A stretch of 37,489 nucleotides of DNA from Bacteroidales bacterium (GTDB lineage Bacteria > Bacteroidota > Bacteroidia > Bacteroidales > UBA3824), in NCBI GenBank assembly GCA_017417315.1, contig JAFPZK010000060.1, positions 1 through 37,489 on the forward strand, read 5' to 3'. Position numbers and translations under genes: made by a program. Positions 22,676 to 32,054 of this stretch are shown piece after piece. Positions within the stretch are counted from its first letter, which is position 1. Each line of letters begins with the position of its first letter. Under the pieces are notes generated by a model that did not search any database, was not told the origin of the DNA, and worked only from the letters and a program-made list of their open reading frames with translations.

Positions 22676-23358
22676 AATTTTAATTCTCCTTTTGAAGGGT
22701 TTATAATTTTTTTGAGAATAAGACAATCGTCAAACATTTCAGAAGAGTTTTTGAGTTTTCTGACATCAAAACTCTCTAAATTCAAAGTAGAAAGGTTTTT
22801 GCAACCTGCGAACATTTTTTCGGTGGTTTCGAGGTTTTCAGTCTTGAATCCTGACAAATCTATGAAACTTAAAGTTTCGCAGCCTGAAAACATTTCAGAA
22901 AAGTCAGTAACGTTTTCCGTTGAAAAATTTTCCCCGAAATACACCGAAGAAAGCGTTTTGCAGTTCGAGAACATTCCGGACATATTTTTGACGTTTTTCG
23001 TCTCAAAGCCCGAAAGGTCAATTTCCGAAAAAGGCATATCGGCAAACATTTTTTGGCAGTCTGACAACTTAATTAAGTCTTTCCCGCCGTAAAAAACATC
23101 GCCGTCTTCAATCCATAAAGATATGCCGAAAGATATTATTTCTTGGGTTTCTATACCGGACGGAATTTGGGCGGAAAAATTCAGGTTAGTGATTTTTCCG
23201 CATTTGCCGCTTAAAAGAAGTTTCTTTATGGCGGACACAAATTCTTCCTCAAAACTTCCGCTTTTTTCTTTTGTTTTGCTTTCTTTTATCGCTTTAATAT
23301 AGTTAGATAAAAGGGCGAATACAATTATAAAAGCGAAAATTAAAAATACCCATTTCAT
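22672..23358 (-). CDS. Membrane-anchored BspA-type (DUF285) repeat protein
   Basis: 228 residues. An N-terminal membrane anchor (WVFLIFAFIIVFALLSNYI, no cleavage site evident), a charged linker, then four or five DUF285/BspA repeats of about 24-25 residues with the pattern MFxxCxxLxxIDLSGFxTxNVxxMSxMF (DLSGFETKNVKNMSGMFSNC, then FSTENVTDFSEMFSGCE, and so on). DUF285 proteins in gut and rumen bacteria are usually long surface proteins; this short one is anchored at its N-terminus. It overlaps DUF1846 by 4 bp and follows rho by 9 bp. Function unknown; probably interaction with a protein partner. Confidence 0.8.
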   Translation of the reverse strand: MKWVFLIFAFIIVFALLSNYIKAIKESKTKEKSGSFEEEFVSAIKKLLLSGKCGKITNLNFSAQIPSGIETQEIISFGISLWIEDGDVFYGGKDLIKLSDCQKMFADMPFSEIDLSGFETKNVKNMSGMFSNCKTLSSVYFGENFSTENVTDFSEMFSGCETLSFIDLSGFKTENLETTEKMFAGCKNLSTLNLESFDVRKLKNSSEMFDDCLILKKIINPSKGELKL

Positions 23359-23367
23359 TTTTTTCTT

Positions 23368-25149
23368 CTAATAATCGTCATCATCGTCCTCAGGGTAAAT
23401 CCTCGGACGTTTTGGTCTTTCAACCGGTTCTGAATGGTTAGAGTAGTAAACGTTGTTGTCAACTTCGAGTTCTTTTTGCATTTGGAACAAGAACATTTCG
23501 TTGTTTACCGAACCTTCCATTTCTTTCAGCAAATATTGCATTGCTTCTACGGAATTGCGTTCTGAAAGTTGTTTTTTGCGCAAATCCCAAATAATATCCA
23601 ACATTTGTTTGTCTACGAGCAAATCGTCGCGTCTTGTGCTTGAAGCATTTATGTCGATTGACGGGAAAATTCTCTTGTTTGAGAGTTTTCTGTCGAGTTG
23701 AAGTTCCATGTTACCCGTGCCTTTAAACTCTTCAAAGATAACATCGTCCATTCTTGAACCCGTATCAATCAATGCCGTAGCGATAATTGTCAGCGAACCG
23801 CCGTTTTCGATGTTGCGTGCCGCACCGAAAAATCTTTTTGGTTTATGAAGTGCATTAGCGTCCACACCGCCGGTCAAAACCTTTCCCGAAGCAGGCTGAA
23901 CCGTGTTGTAAGCCCTTGCAAGCCTTGTGATTGAGTCAAGCAGGATTACGACATCGTGTCCGCATTCAACCATACGTTTTGCTTTTTCGAGAACCATGTT
24001 TGCGACTTTTACGTGCTTGTCGGCGGGTTCGTCAAAAGTTGAAGAAATAACCTCGGCTTTAACGCTGCGTTTCATATCCGTTACCTCTTCTGGACGTTCG
24101 TCAATCAAAAGGACGATTAAGTAAACCTCAGGGTGATTGTCGGCGATTGAATTAGCGATGTCTTTTAAGAGTATTGTTTTACCGGTTTTCGGCTGAGCAA
24201 CGATAAGACCTCTCTGACCCTTTCCAATCGGGGTAAACATGTCAACGATTCTGCATGAAATATTTTTTTCATGACCGTTGCCCGTAAGATTGAATTTTTC
24301 GTCAGGGAAAAGCGGTGTTAAAGAATCGAAATTGATTCTGTCGCGGATATAATCTGGCGTTCTGCCGTTGATTTCCAACACTTTGATAAGCGGGAAATAT
24401 TTTTCGGTTTCTTTGGGCGGACGGATAGAACCTTTTACCGTGTCGCCGGTTTTTAAGCCGAAAAGTTTTATTTGTGATTGAGAAACATAAATATCGTCGG
24501 GAGAGTTAAAATAGTTGAAGTCAGCACTTCTTAAAAATCCGTAACCGTCGGGCATAACCTCCAAAACGCCTTGATTTTCAATCACGCCGTCAGCATCATA
24601 AATTGATACTCTGCGGTTATCTTCCTGAATTTGAGGCACTTCTTCCGGTTGTTCTTCCTGTCTTTTTTCAACGGGAGGGTTGTTGACTATTTGAGGTTGA
24701 ACGGGGATTTCCTCATGAGGAATAGGCTGTTTAGGTTGAGGTTGCGGTTTTGGTTGTGGTTTTGGTTGCGGGGTTTCCCTGATTTCGGGTTCTTTTGTTT
24801 GAGAACTTGTTACCGGTTCAGAAGTTTTTTTGGTTACAACAAGTCTGCGTCTTCTTTCTTTCGGTTTGTTTTCTTGGGTGTTATCTTCCGTATTTTCAGC
24901 CTGTTGAGTGGTTTCCTGTGCCGGTTTAGGTGCGGGTTTTGTAACCTGAGTTTTCGGTTCTGCGATTTGAACGGGTTTTGCATCGTCTTTTCTTGTTGAT
25001 GCGCTTGCATTGTTGATTGCTTGTTCGTCAAGGATTTTGTAGATTAAATCCTGTTTTTTATAAGTTTCCGCTCTTGTGATATTCAAAGTTTTAGCAATTT
25101 CCCGCAATTCGGGAACTAATTTGCTGTTTAGTTCAAGTATATCGTACAT
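23368..25149 (-). CDS. rho: Transcription termination factor Rho
   Basis: A 593-residue hexameric RNA helicase that ends untranslated transcripts. Domain order: Rho N-terminal SAP-like helices (1-45, [19 protein letters not shown]), a long low-complexity insertion (about 50-180) rich in Pro, Gln, Lys and Glu with [14 protein letters not shown], the cold-shock-like RNA-binding domain (about 195-270, [15 protein letters not shown]), and the RecA-type motor (P-loop VAQPKTGKT, then [13 protein letters not shown], then [14 protein letters not shown]). It ends in an acidic DDDDDY tail. The insertion makes it much longer than E. coli Rho (419), as is usual in Bacteroidota. It leads the operon that continues into the repeat protein, DUF1846, LRR and aminotransferase genes. 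Confidence 0.97.
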   Translation of the reverse strand: MYDILELNSKLVPELREIAKTLNITRAETYKKQDLIYKILDEQAINNASASTRKDDAKPVQIAEPKTQVTKPAPKPAQETTQQAENTEDNTQENKPKERRRRLVVTKKTSEPVTSSQTKEPEIRETPQPKPQPKPQPQPKQPIPHEEIPVQPQIVNNPPVEKRQEEQPEEVPQIQEDNRRVSIYDADGVIENQGVLEVMPDGYGFLRSADFNYFNSPDDIYVSQSQIKLFGLKTGDTVKGSIRPPKETEKYFPLIKVLEINGRTPDYIRDRINFDSLTPLFPDEKFNLTGNGHEKNISCRIVDMFTPIGKGQRGLIVAQPKTGKTILLKDIANSIADNHPEVYLIVLLIDERPEEVTDMKRSVKAEVISSTFDEPADKHVKVANMVLEKAKRMVECGHDVVILLDSITRLARAYNTVQPASGKVLTGGVDANALHKPKRFFGAARNIENGGSLTIIATALIDTGSRMDDVIFEEFKGTGNMELQLDRKLSNKRIFPSIDINASSTRRDDLLVDKQMLDIIWDLRKKQLSERNSVEAMQYLLKEMEGSVNNEMFLFQMQKELEVDNNVYYSNHSEPVERPKRPRIYPEDDDDDY

Positions 25150-25221
25150 TGTTTATTAGATTGATTTATAGAAAGCGCGAGTTCGCCCTCGATAAGATGA
25201 TTCTTTTTTTATATTTCAGTG

Positions 25222-25252
25222 CAAAAGTAACAAATAGGCAACAAAATTCAAA
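25222..25252 (-). promoter_or_regulatory. Promoter of the rho operon
   Basis: On the minus strand TTTG (complement of 25249-25252), a 19-bp spacer, and TACTTTTG (complement of 25222-25229). This leaves a leader of roughly 65 nt before the ATG at 25149. Confidence 0.65.
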
Positions 25253-25286
25253 ATTTTTTTTTATATTTTTTGTTTTGTATGGTTAT

Positions 25287-25676
25287 TTATCTGATAATCA
25301 GTTTTTTAATTACGACATTGTTGTCCTCGAAAGTAATTTTTGCACTATAAATTCCGGGTTCCTTTTTGTCAAAAGTCAGTACCATGTCATCGCTGATAGA
25401 ATATTTGTTTACCTGAGCCACTATGCACTGACCGATAATGTTTTTTATTTCAACACTTTTAATAATACCGCTTGTCTTGATTTTCAGCGTGTTGCCCACT
25501 AACGGATTAGGATACAACTCCGCATACGGACGGTTGCAGTATTGATTGACGATTCTAAAATCCTCGTCATATACTGCCGCTGTGCCGGGTGTCTCGGTTC
25601 TGTCCTGCTGTCCGAAAGAACAAAGCGGCAACGCCACAAAACAAAAAGCGGATAAATATTTAACAAAGTTTTTCAT
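25287..25676 (-). CDS. Small exported protein made of a signal peptide and T9SS-like sorting domain
   Basis: 129 residues. A signal peptide (FCFVALPLCSFGQ, cleavage about 22), a linker of about 30 residues, then a single domain with YAELYPNPLVGNTLKI, IKSVEIKNIIGQCIV and KKEPGIYSAKITFEDNNVVIKKLIIR. That is the pattern of a type A T9SS C-terminal sorting domain (YPNP near the start, G-x-Y in the last strands, basic end). There is almost no cargo in front of the sorting domain, which is unusual. It may be a remnant of a longer secreted protein or a genuine small surface protein. It stands alone between rho and kdsB; no clear promoter was found. Confidence 0.75.
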   Translation of the reverse strand: MKNFVKYLSAFCFVALPLCSFGQQDRTETPGTAAVYDEDFRIVNQYCNRPYAELYPNPLVGNTLKIKTSGIIKSVEIKNIIGQCIVAQVNKYSISDDMVLTFDKKEPGIYSAKITFEDNNVVIKKLIIR

Positions 25677-25728
25677 TTTTCCTGATGATTTTTTTTGTTT
25701 TATACAAAAAACGTACCAAAAAACAAAA

Positions 25729-26481
25729 TCAGTCCGGATTCATTGTCTTGATAATTTTGTCTAAATCTTCCGGCGTATCTACCGCAAGGCTCTGAAAATC
25801 AGTTTCTGAAACTTTTATTTTATAACCGTTTTCCAACCAGCGGTTTTGTTCGAGTTTTTCTGAGAGTTCGAGACTGCTTTGCGGAAGTATAGTGATTTTC
25901 TGCAAAACGTCATATCTGTAAGCGTAAACGCCTATGTGTTTGAAATACGTGTGTTTTTCTTTCCACGCTTGTTTTTCAACACCGCGCATGAAAGGTATCG
26001 GAAACCGTGAAAAATACAAGGCTTCGTTATTTAGGTTTTTAACTACTTTTACTGCATTTTCGTTAAAAAGTTCTTCTTCCGTTTCAATTTTTTTGACGAG
26101 CGTTGCTATTTGAACTGTCTTATCTTCAAATAATTCGGCTAATTGTTTCAACTGTTGCGGCTTGATAAAAGGTTCGTCGCCCTGAATGTTGATGACAACG
26201 TCAAATTCTTGTTCTTTACACTGATTATAAACAACCGCTGCTTCGGCACATCGGTCTGTACCTGATTGATGATTTTCGCTTGTCATAACCGCCTTGCCGC
26301 CGAAAGACTGAACATTAGAGAAAATTTTGTCATCATCGGTGGCAACAACCACGTCATCAAAAGCCTTTGATGCTTGTTCATACACCCTTTGAATCATCGG
26401 TTTAGAACCAATCATCGCCAAAGGTTTGCCCGGAAAGCGCGTTGACTTGAACCGCGCCGGAATTATGCCTAAAACTTTCAT
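25729..26481 (-). CDS. kdsB: 3-deoxy-manno-octulosonate cytidylyltransferase
   Basis: 250 residues, the usual size. It activates Kdo with CTP to CMP-Kdo for lipid A-core assembly in the cytoplasm. Motifs: GIIPARFKSTRFPGKPLAMIGSKP at 4-27 (nucleotide-binding loop with the Arg and Lys of the family), VVATDDDKI, SGTDRCAEA, NIQGDEPFI with the metal-binding aspartate, IGVYAYR, and a LEQNRWLENGYKIKV end. The ATG at 26481 is chosen because the conserved MKVLGIIPAR begins there and the promoter lies just upstream; the longer frame adds 27 residues across that promoter. It shows that the organism makes a Kdo-containing lipopolysaccharide. Confidence 0.96.
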   Translation of the reverse strand: MKVLGIIPARFKSTRFPGKPLAMIGSKPMIQRVYEQASKAFDDVVVATDDDKIFSNVQSFGGKAVMTSENHQSGTDRCAEAAVVYNQCKEQEFDVVINIQGDEPFIKPQQLKQLAELFEDKTVQIATLVKKIETEEELFNENAVKVVKNLNNEALYFSRFPIPFMRGVEKQAWKEKHTYFKHIGVYAYRYDVLQKITILPQSSLELSEKLEQNRWLENGYKIKVSETDFQSLAVDTPEDLDKIIKTMNPD

Positions 26482-26506
26482 CTTAAATAGTGTATTTTTA
26501 TAACGG

Positions 26507-26538
26507 CAAATGTAAAAATAAATTATTGATTTAACAAA
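26507..26538 (-). promoter_or_regulatory. Promoter of kdsB
   Basis: On the minus strand TTTG (complement of 26535-26538), a 20-bp spacer, and TACATTTG (complement of 26507-26514), 25 bp before the ATG and directly after the HTCS stop codon. It separates kdsB expression from the regulator upstream. Confidence 0.65.
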
Positions 26539-26545
26539 TTTTTTT

Positions 26546-29500
26546 TCACTTTTCTTCACCAACTGACGAGGGCGTAACCCCGAAATGTTTGGTAAAACAC
26601 CGCGTAAAATATTTCGGGTCGTTGAAGCCTACTTCCCAAGCAATTTCAGAAATATTCATATTGTGCGTGATTTTGTTTTTGATGATTAAATCGTGCGCAA
26701 TTTTCAGCCTGTAATTTCTGATAAACTGGTTTGCACTCTGCTTTGTCAGGGCTTGAAGTTTCTTGTTCAGAACCGCTTTCGTAACCGACAGAGCCTCTGC
26801 AAGTTCCGTTATGTCAAAGCCTGAATCCTTGTAATTTTCCTTCACGATTTTCAGAGCCTTGTCCAAGAGTTTTTTGTCTGCCGAATCCTCCGAAATGTTA
26901 AGGCTTTCTATCTCCATATCCGTGCGGAAACGTTCACCGTATTTTTTGCGGTTTTCTATCAATGAAAGAATTTTCGCTTTCAAAACCACCTCATCGAAGG
27001 GCTTTGTAACATAATCGTCAACGCCGGAGCGGAAACTCTCTAACTGCGAGTCGCGCGAGGTTTTTGCCGTAAGAATTATTATCGGAATGTGCGAAATATT
27101 GATGTCCGCTTTTACTTCTTTTGCGAGTTGAAGTCCGTTCATCTCCGGCATCATCAAATCCGAAAGTATGAGGTCAACTGTTTGTGTTTTAAGAACTTGC
27201 AAAGCGTTTTTGCCGTCCGAGGCCTCAATTACGGTGTAAGTATCGCTGAGAATAGAACGGATATAATGCCGCATTTCGGAATTATCTTCCACGACCAAAA
27301 CGCTGAGACGGTATGCAGAATCTTCCGGCAACGAATCGTCGATTTCGTCATCGTATTCGTTGACCGAAATGTGCTCTATGACACCGCTTGCGGGTGCGGT
27401 TTCTTCCGTTTGAACGGGTGTCAGCGGAATCGTCATTCTGAAACTTGCGCCTTTGCTGCGGTTGTTTTTTGCGAAAATGTCGCCGCCCAAGAGATTTGCA
27501 AGCCTTTTGCAAACATAAAGTCCTATGCCCGTTCCCTGCTGAAAATCTGCATTTATATCTGCTTGATTTTTAGATTGATAAAACGAATTGAAGATTTTTT
27601 CAACGTCTTCTTTTATTATGCCTTTGCCTTGGTCTGAGACTGCAAGGTAAACTTTTTGCGAGTTTTTCAGCGAGGCGGCATAAACGTTGACTAAGGTCTC
27701 CGGCGGCGAAAACTTCAATGCGTTGCTTACGAGGTTTGTTAAAATCTTTGTCATCGCCTCGCGGTCAAACATTATGAACGGATTTTTCAAATGTTGAAAA
27801 CAATTTATCTTGATTTTGTTTTCCTCAGCCAAGGCTCTGAACGGCAGCAAAACATCGTCAACAAAAGTTGCAAAATTACCCGGCTGCAACGAAATCGGCA
27901 TATTGCCCGTCTCCACTTTGCGGAAGTCCATAAGTTGGTTGACAAGCGAGAGCAAATGTTTTGAATTGTTATTAACAAAATTCAACTGCTCAATTACTTT
28001 CGGATTCGTTGAAAGTTTCAAGGCGCGTTCTATCGGTCCGATTATCAGGGTCAGCGGCGTTCTGAACTCGTGAGTTATGTTGGTAAAAAACGCGAGTTTG
28101 TCAACGGTGAGTTCCTGAATTTTCCGAGTCATTTTTTCCATTTGGTTTTTCTGCCGCGAAATCTCTTCGTTTTGGCTGAAAAGTATTTCGTTTTGACGCG
28201 CTAATTCCTCCGATTTGCTTTCTAATGCGGACGTCCGTTTGTTGACTTCGTTTTCGAGGTGGGTTTTCTGACGTTTTAAATTTTCAACGCGCCAACGGAT
28301 AATCAAGTTGATTATAGCAAAACCTGCTAATGCAGCCAAAATCATAAACCACCATTGTTTGTAGAAATATCTTGCTACGTGAAGCCTTATGCGGGTCGGT
28401 TGCGAAAAATCCCCCTGACCGGTTGCACATCTTACGCAAAAAGTATAAGTTCCGGGAGTGAGATTGGTATAAAGCGCGGCTCTGCGGTGTCGTTTGTCGG
28501 TTTTCCAATCAGGGTCGTAACCCTCTAATTTATACTGATATACTATTGCCTCAGGCCAATGATAGTCGAGTGCTGAAAATTCAAACAAAACACTACGGTC
28601 TTTTTCATGAACGTAAATGTCTGAAACGCTCGTAATGTCGCTTTTTATATATTCTCCGTCGCCGGCAAGGACATATTCGTCGTTGACTTTCAGCCCCGTT
28701 AAAAAAACTTGATTTAAAGCCGGATTGTTGTTATAACGTTCAGGGTCTATTTCAACAAGACCGTGCATGCTGCCGAAAAAAATGTTACGGGTAAACGGAT
28801 TTTTGAAACAGCCGTTCCAAAAAAACTGATTGTCGCAAAGACCTTCATGTTTATAATAATTGGTAATTCGTTTACTGTTAGGTGAATAACAACTTATTCC
28901 GTTTGCCGTCGCTATCCATACAAGTCCGTTGTCGTCCTGAGAAATAAGGCAGACAATGTCATTTGCCAAAGCATTGTCGGTAGTTATGAAATCGTAGTTT
29001 TTGGTTTCATGATTATATTCCACAAGTCCGTAACCGTCGGTTCCGAAAAAAATGTTGCCGTCAGTATGCTGGTATATGTATGTGATTTTGCTTAAAAAAT
29101 CGGTTGTATGGTCGTTGACTTTCGGATATTTTATACTGTAATTTAGGATTTTACTTCTGACGGTATGCAAATCAATGGCTATCAGACCGATGGTCGTACC
29201 GATTAAGAGATTGCCGTTTTGAGTAATTGTCGCGCCTAAACAGCCGTTGATTTTTTCGCGTATTTCTTTCGAGAAAAAGTCGGTAAACTCGTTTGTTGCA
29301 GGGTCGTAGAAAAAAATGCCGCCGGTGGAGCCTATCCAAAAACCGTTGTTAATGGTATCTTTTATGGCAACGCCCGTAAAATGTATGTCGATGCCGTGTG
29401 TTAAATTGTCTTCATCGGTTTCGGGGTCAATGGTTTTGATTCCGCGTTTTTGTTTTTTGTCAAAAATCGTAAGTCCGCCGCCCCAAGTCCCGAGCAAAAG

Positions 29501-30766
29501 GGTGTTGGAGTCTATTTCAGAAATATAACTTACCGAATTGTGCGAAAGCCCGTCTTTTACCGTAAAGTGCTGAAACTTATCAGAATTTTTTTCTTTTAAG
29601 TTAAGCCCTCCTTCTATGACACCGACCCATAAGTTTTCTTTTTTGTCAACAAAAATAGAATTTACACAACCTTTTGAAATCGTTGTTTGGTCAGTAACGG
29701 AGTTTTGATAATTTTTTACCGAGAGTACGGGTTTTATCATTTTGTTGAGTCCGCCGCGCTCCGTGCCTATCCAGAGGATTTTGTCATCGCAAAATATAGT
29801 GTTGACAAAATCACAATTCAGCGACCTGAAATCAATTTCTTTTTCACTCTGATTGACGTGTTTAAAACCGTCAGTGAGTGGGTCATAAAAGTTTAAGCCT
29901 TTGAGAGTTGCTGCAATCAAAACTCCGTCTTTTGAAACTGCTAAATCGGAAATCAGATTTTGGCTGAGAGATTCAGGCTTGCTGTCAGAATGAACGTAAA
30001 TTTTAAGGGTTTCGTTTTCCGGCGAAAATCTTACTAAACCGTTATCAGTGCCAATCCAAAGTTCGTTTTCTTTTTTCTCCATACATTTTATATTAATGCA
30101 GTCGAGTTTCAAGAGGTTAGAAAACGGTACGGCTACGAGTTCGCCTTTGTCGGTAACGGTGATTTTAGAAACAATATTGTTGATTCCCACAAGCATTTGG
30201 GAGTCGAATTCAAAAATCGCGGTTATAGGGGAAGTGATTTTTGTATCTTGTCGTAAAGTATTGATTTTGATGATATTGCCTTCGCTGTCTAAGTCAAATC
30301 TCGTTATTGAATTTGCAGAGGTTGCCCAAATGTGTCCGCCAGAGTCTTTTAAAAGTTTTATTTTCGGCGTACTGAAAACACCCGTTACGTCTTCCTCTTC
30401 GTTTAAAATAGGACTTTTTTGGTAATTTTTAAGTTCCATAATGTCAAGACCGCTTTCCGAGGCAATCCAAAGTCTGTGAAAATTGTCTTCAACAACGTCC
30501 CTTATGAAATTGCTTTTTAACGGGTACGCACTTCTGTTGTTGAAAGCGGTAAAAGTGTAACCGTCGTAACGGAGAAGTCCGCCCCCGACGGTTGAAATCC
30601 ATAAAAAACCTCGGCTGTCTTTGTATATTCCGTCCGTAAAATTATTTGTAAGTCCGTAATTTACAGTGATGTACGAAAACAAATAATTATCAGCATAATT
30701 ATCTTGTGCTTTTAGAGTCGCTGTTAAATAAAATAGCAATAATAGCGGCAAAAATATTTTTTTCAA
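26546..30766 (-). CDS. Hybrid two-component system regulator (HTCS)
   Basis: A 1406-residue single-chain sensor, kinase and regulator of the type controlling polysaccharide use in Bacteroidota. Signal peptide (KKIFLPLLLLFYLTATLKAQ); two-component-regulator propeller repeats forming a periplasmic double beta-propeller (about 30-690: GLLRYDGYTF, LWIGTDNGLVRF, LWIGTERGGLNKM); a Y_Y_Y domain (YQYKLEGYDPDWK, about 760-815); one membrane helix (about 825-845); a coiled coil; a histidine kinase with H899 (ITHEFRTPL) and HATPase boxes (DQGKGI, GTGIGLYVCKRLA); a receiver with D1203 (LSDLMMPEMNG); and an AraC-type HTH at the end (ISEIAWEVGFNDPKYFTRCFTKHFG). No ATG exists near the front; TTG 30766 gives exactly the signal peptide and lies 39 bp after a consensus promoter. 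No susC/susD genes are in the window. Confidence 0.95.
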   Translation of the reverse strand: MKKIFLPLLLLFYLTATLKAQDNYADNYLFSYITVNYGLTNNFTDGIYKDSRGFLWISTVGGGLLRYDGYTFTAFNNRSAYPLKSNFIRDVVEDNFHRLWIASESGLDIMELKNYQKSPILNEEEDVTGVFSTPKIKLLKDSGGHIWATSANSITRFDLDSEGNIIKINTLRQDTKITSPITAIFEFDSQMLVGINNIVSKITVTDKGELVAVPFSNLLKLDCINIKCMEKKENELWIGTDNGLVRFSPENETLKIYVHSDSKPESLSQNLISDLAVSKDGVLIAATLKGLNFYDPLTDGFKHVNQSEKEIDFRSLNCDFVNTIFCDDKILWIGTERGGLNKMIKPVLSVKNYQNSVTDQTTISKGCVNSIFVDKKENLWVGVIEGGLNLKEKNSDKFQHFTVKDGLSHNSVSYISEIDSNTLLLGTWGGGLTIFDKKQKRGIKTIDPETDEDNLTHGIDIHFTGVAIKDTINNGFWIGSTGGIFFYDPATNEFTDFFSKEIREKINGCLGATITQNGNLLIGTTIGLIAIDLHTVRSKILNYSIKYPKVNDHTTDFLSKITYIYQHTDGNIFFGTDGYGLVEYNHETKNYDFITTDNALANDIVCLISQDDNGLVWIATANGISCYSPNSKRITNYYKHEGLCDNQFFWNGCFKNPFTRNIFFGSMHGLVEIDPERYNNNPALNQVFLTGLKVNDEYVLAGDGEYIKSDITSVSDIYVHEKDRSVLFEFSALDYHWPEAIVYQYKLEGYDPDWKTDKRHRRAALYTNLTPGTYTFCVRCATGQGDFSQPTRIRLHVARYFYKQWWFMILAALAGFAIINLIIRWRVENLKRQKTHLENEVNKRTSALESKSEELARQNEILFSQNEEISRQKNQMEKMTRKIQELTVDKLAFFTNITHEFRTPLTLIIGPIERALKLSTNPKVIEQLNFVNNNSKHLLSLVNQLMDFRKVETGNMPISLQPGNFATFVDDVLLPFRALAEENKIKINCFQHLKNPFIMFDREAMTKILTNLVSNALKFSPPETLVNVYAASLKNSQKVYLAVSDQGKGIIKEDVEKIFNSFYQSKNQADINADFQQGTGIGLYVCKRLANLLGGDIFAKNNRSKGASFRMTIPLTPVQTEETAPASGVIEHISVNEYDDEIDDSLPEDSAYRLSVLVVEDNSEMRHYIRSILSDTYTVIEASDGKNALQVLKTQTVDLILSDLMMPEMNGLQLAKEVKADINISHIPIIILTAKTSRDSQLESFRSGVDDYVTKPFDEVVLKAKILSLIENRKKYGERFRTDMEIESLNISEDSADKKLLDKALKIVKENYKDSGFDITELAEALSVTKAVLNKKLQALTKQSANQFIRNYRLKIAHDLIIKNKITHNMNISEIAWEVGFNDPKYFTRCFTKHFGVTPSSVGEEK

Positions 30767-30804
30767 GGTGGATAGTGTTTTTACTTGTTCATTTATTTGC
30801 GCTA

Positions 30805-30835
30805 CAAATTTATGAAAAAATTTCCGTTTTGCAAA
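30805..30835 (-). promoter_or_regulatory. Promoter of the HTCS gene, deciding its TTG start
   Basis: On the minus strand TTTG (complement of 30832-30835), a 19-bp spacer, and TAAATTTG (complement of 30805-30812). Any start upstream of this, including the ATG of the longest frame at 31072, would lie before the promoter. Confidence 0.7.
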
Positions 30836-30864
30836 TTTTTTTGTAATTTCGGGCGTTAAAAAAA

Positions 30865-31554
30865 ATGATTTTAGATATGAGCAAATTTTTGACTTTATTA
30901 TTGTCGGCTCTCTTGTGTTTTCAGACACTTTCGGCGCAGACCAAACAGAGGATTTCTGTTCTCGGTGATTCTTATTCGACCTTTGAAGGCTACATTCCCG
31001 AAGGCAACGAACCTTGGTATTTTCAGAAAATTGACACTTCGCGCTCTGATGTCCTGAGTGTCCGTCAGACATGGTGGTGGCAACTTATCAAAGACGGCGG
31101 TTATCTTTTGGAAAAAAACGAATCTTACAGCGGTGCGACTATTTCTTACACGGGTTATAATGACGACGACTATTCTCCGCGCTCGTTTATAACACGTTTG
31201 CCGAGGGTCGGCAGTCCTGACATTTTGCTGATTTTCGGCTGTACAAACGATAGTTGGGCGGGCGTTAAAACGGGGCAATACCAGTATTCGGATTTTAAGC
31301 GCGGCGACCTTTATTTTTACCGTCCTGCCTTGGCGAAACTTTTGGAAGAAGCACTTTCAAGACTGCCGAATGTTGACATTTATTTTATCATCAACAGCGA
31401 GTTACGCTCTGATATTGTGGAGTCTACCATTACGATTTGCAAGCATTACGGCATAAAATACATTCAACTCGAAAACATCGAAAAGCGTTGGGGACACCCT
31501 ACTGCAAAAGGCATGAAATCAATCGCAACACAAGTCGCAAAGGCAATAAAGTGA
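30865..31554 (+). CDS. Secreted SGNH/GDSL hydrolase
   Basis: 229 residues with a signal peptide (MSKFLTLLLSALLCFQTLSAQ from the second Met at 30877; the first ATG at 30865 is kept provisionally). Block I ISVLGDSYSTFEGY has the nucleophile S36. LIFGCTNDSWAG gives the block III Asn, and RWGHPTAKGMKSIA near the C-terminus gives the catalytic His. This fits the SGNH-hydrolase fold of carbohydrate esterases, for example enzymes removing acetyl groups from plant polysaccharides. It is divergent from the HTCS gene, so the regulator may control it; that is inferred from position. It ends 5 bp from the convergent nuclease-like gene. Confidence 0.85.
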   Translation: MILDMSKFLTLLLSALLCFQTLSAQTKQRISVLGDSYSTFEGYIPEGNEPWYFQKIDTSRSDVLSVRQTWWWQLIKDGGYLLEKNESYSGATISYTGYNDDDYSPRSFITRLPRVGSPDILLIFGCTNDSWAGVKTGQYQYSDFKRGDLYFYRPALAKLLEEALSRLPNVDIYFIINSELRSDIVESTITICKHYGIKYIQLENIEKRWGHPTAKGMKSIATQVAKAIK

Positions 31555-31559
31555 AATTG

Positions 31560-32054
31560 TTAGTTTTCAAAATAATTATGGAACTCTATTGCGTTTTCAA
31601 AACGGTAGAGAGGACTATTTTTGAATTGCTGTTTGAGCCATCTTTTAGCAGTGCCGGTGAGAATGTTTTTCTGAAATAGCACAAAAAAGGCGTTCCCAAA
31701 TGCCATTTCGTCGGTTTTTACAAGGCTTTTGGAACAATCAAGTTTTTGGCGGAGGTCGTTTGACGAGAGATTTTTGACATTCTTTTGTCTGAACTTTGCA
31801 TCGGCAAGTATGTATTTGTTTTTTACAATGCATATCAGAATGTCCGCCGATGCTTTTTTGTCGGAGTGATTTCGCTTAGACAGCCGTGTTTGAATATCAT
31901 CAAGAGCAATTGCCTTCTCATTGTCGGTGAAAAGGTTTTCGCTGTCAATACAACCCTCGTTTTTGAGAATTGTATGCAGTCCTTTGATGTCGATTGATTG
32001 CAACCCGTCAATACGAATAATTGCGGGATTGTCTATTTTGTATTTAGATTCCAT
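31560..32054 (-). CDS. PD-(D/E)XK-nuclease-like partner of the AAA ATPase
   Basis: 164 residues from ATG 32054 (an ATG at 32075 would add seven). I do not recognise the family. The segment SADILICIVKNKYILADAKFR has the shape of a PD-(D/E)XK core: D71 at the end of one strand, then a hairpin and the D85-A-K87 triplet. A helical region with basic residues follows (LRQKLDCSKSLVKTD and GTAKRWLKQQFKNS). There is no signal peptide. The gene overlaps the end of the ATPase gene by 11 bp, so the two are co-transcribed and probably form one system, with ATPase as sensor and this protein as nuclease effector. That function is inferred from the motif and pairing only. Confidence 0.6.
   Translation of the reverse strand: MESKYKIDNPAIIRIDGLQSIDIKGLHTILKNEGCIDSENLFTDNEKAIALDDIQTRLSKRNHSDKKASADILICIVKNKYILADAKFRQKNVKNLSSNDLRQKLDCSKSLVKTDEMAFGNAFFVLFQKNILTGTAKRWLKQQFKNSPLYRFENAIEFHNYFEN

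Noticed and set aside
30767..31072. N-terminal extension of the HTCS to an ATG at 31072
   Set aside because: It would start upstream of a consensus promoter, overlap the divergent hydrolase gene and bury the signal peptide.
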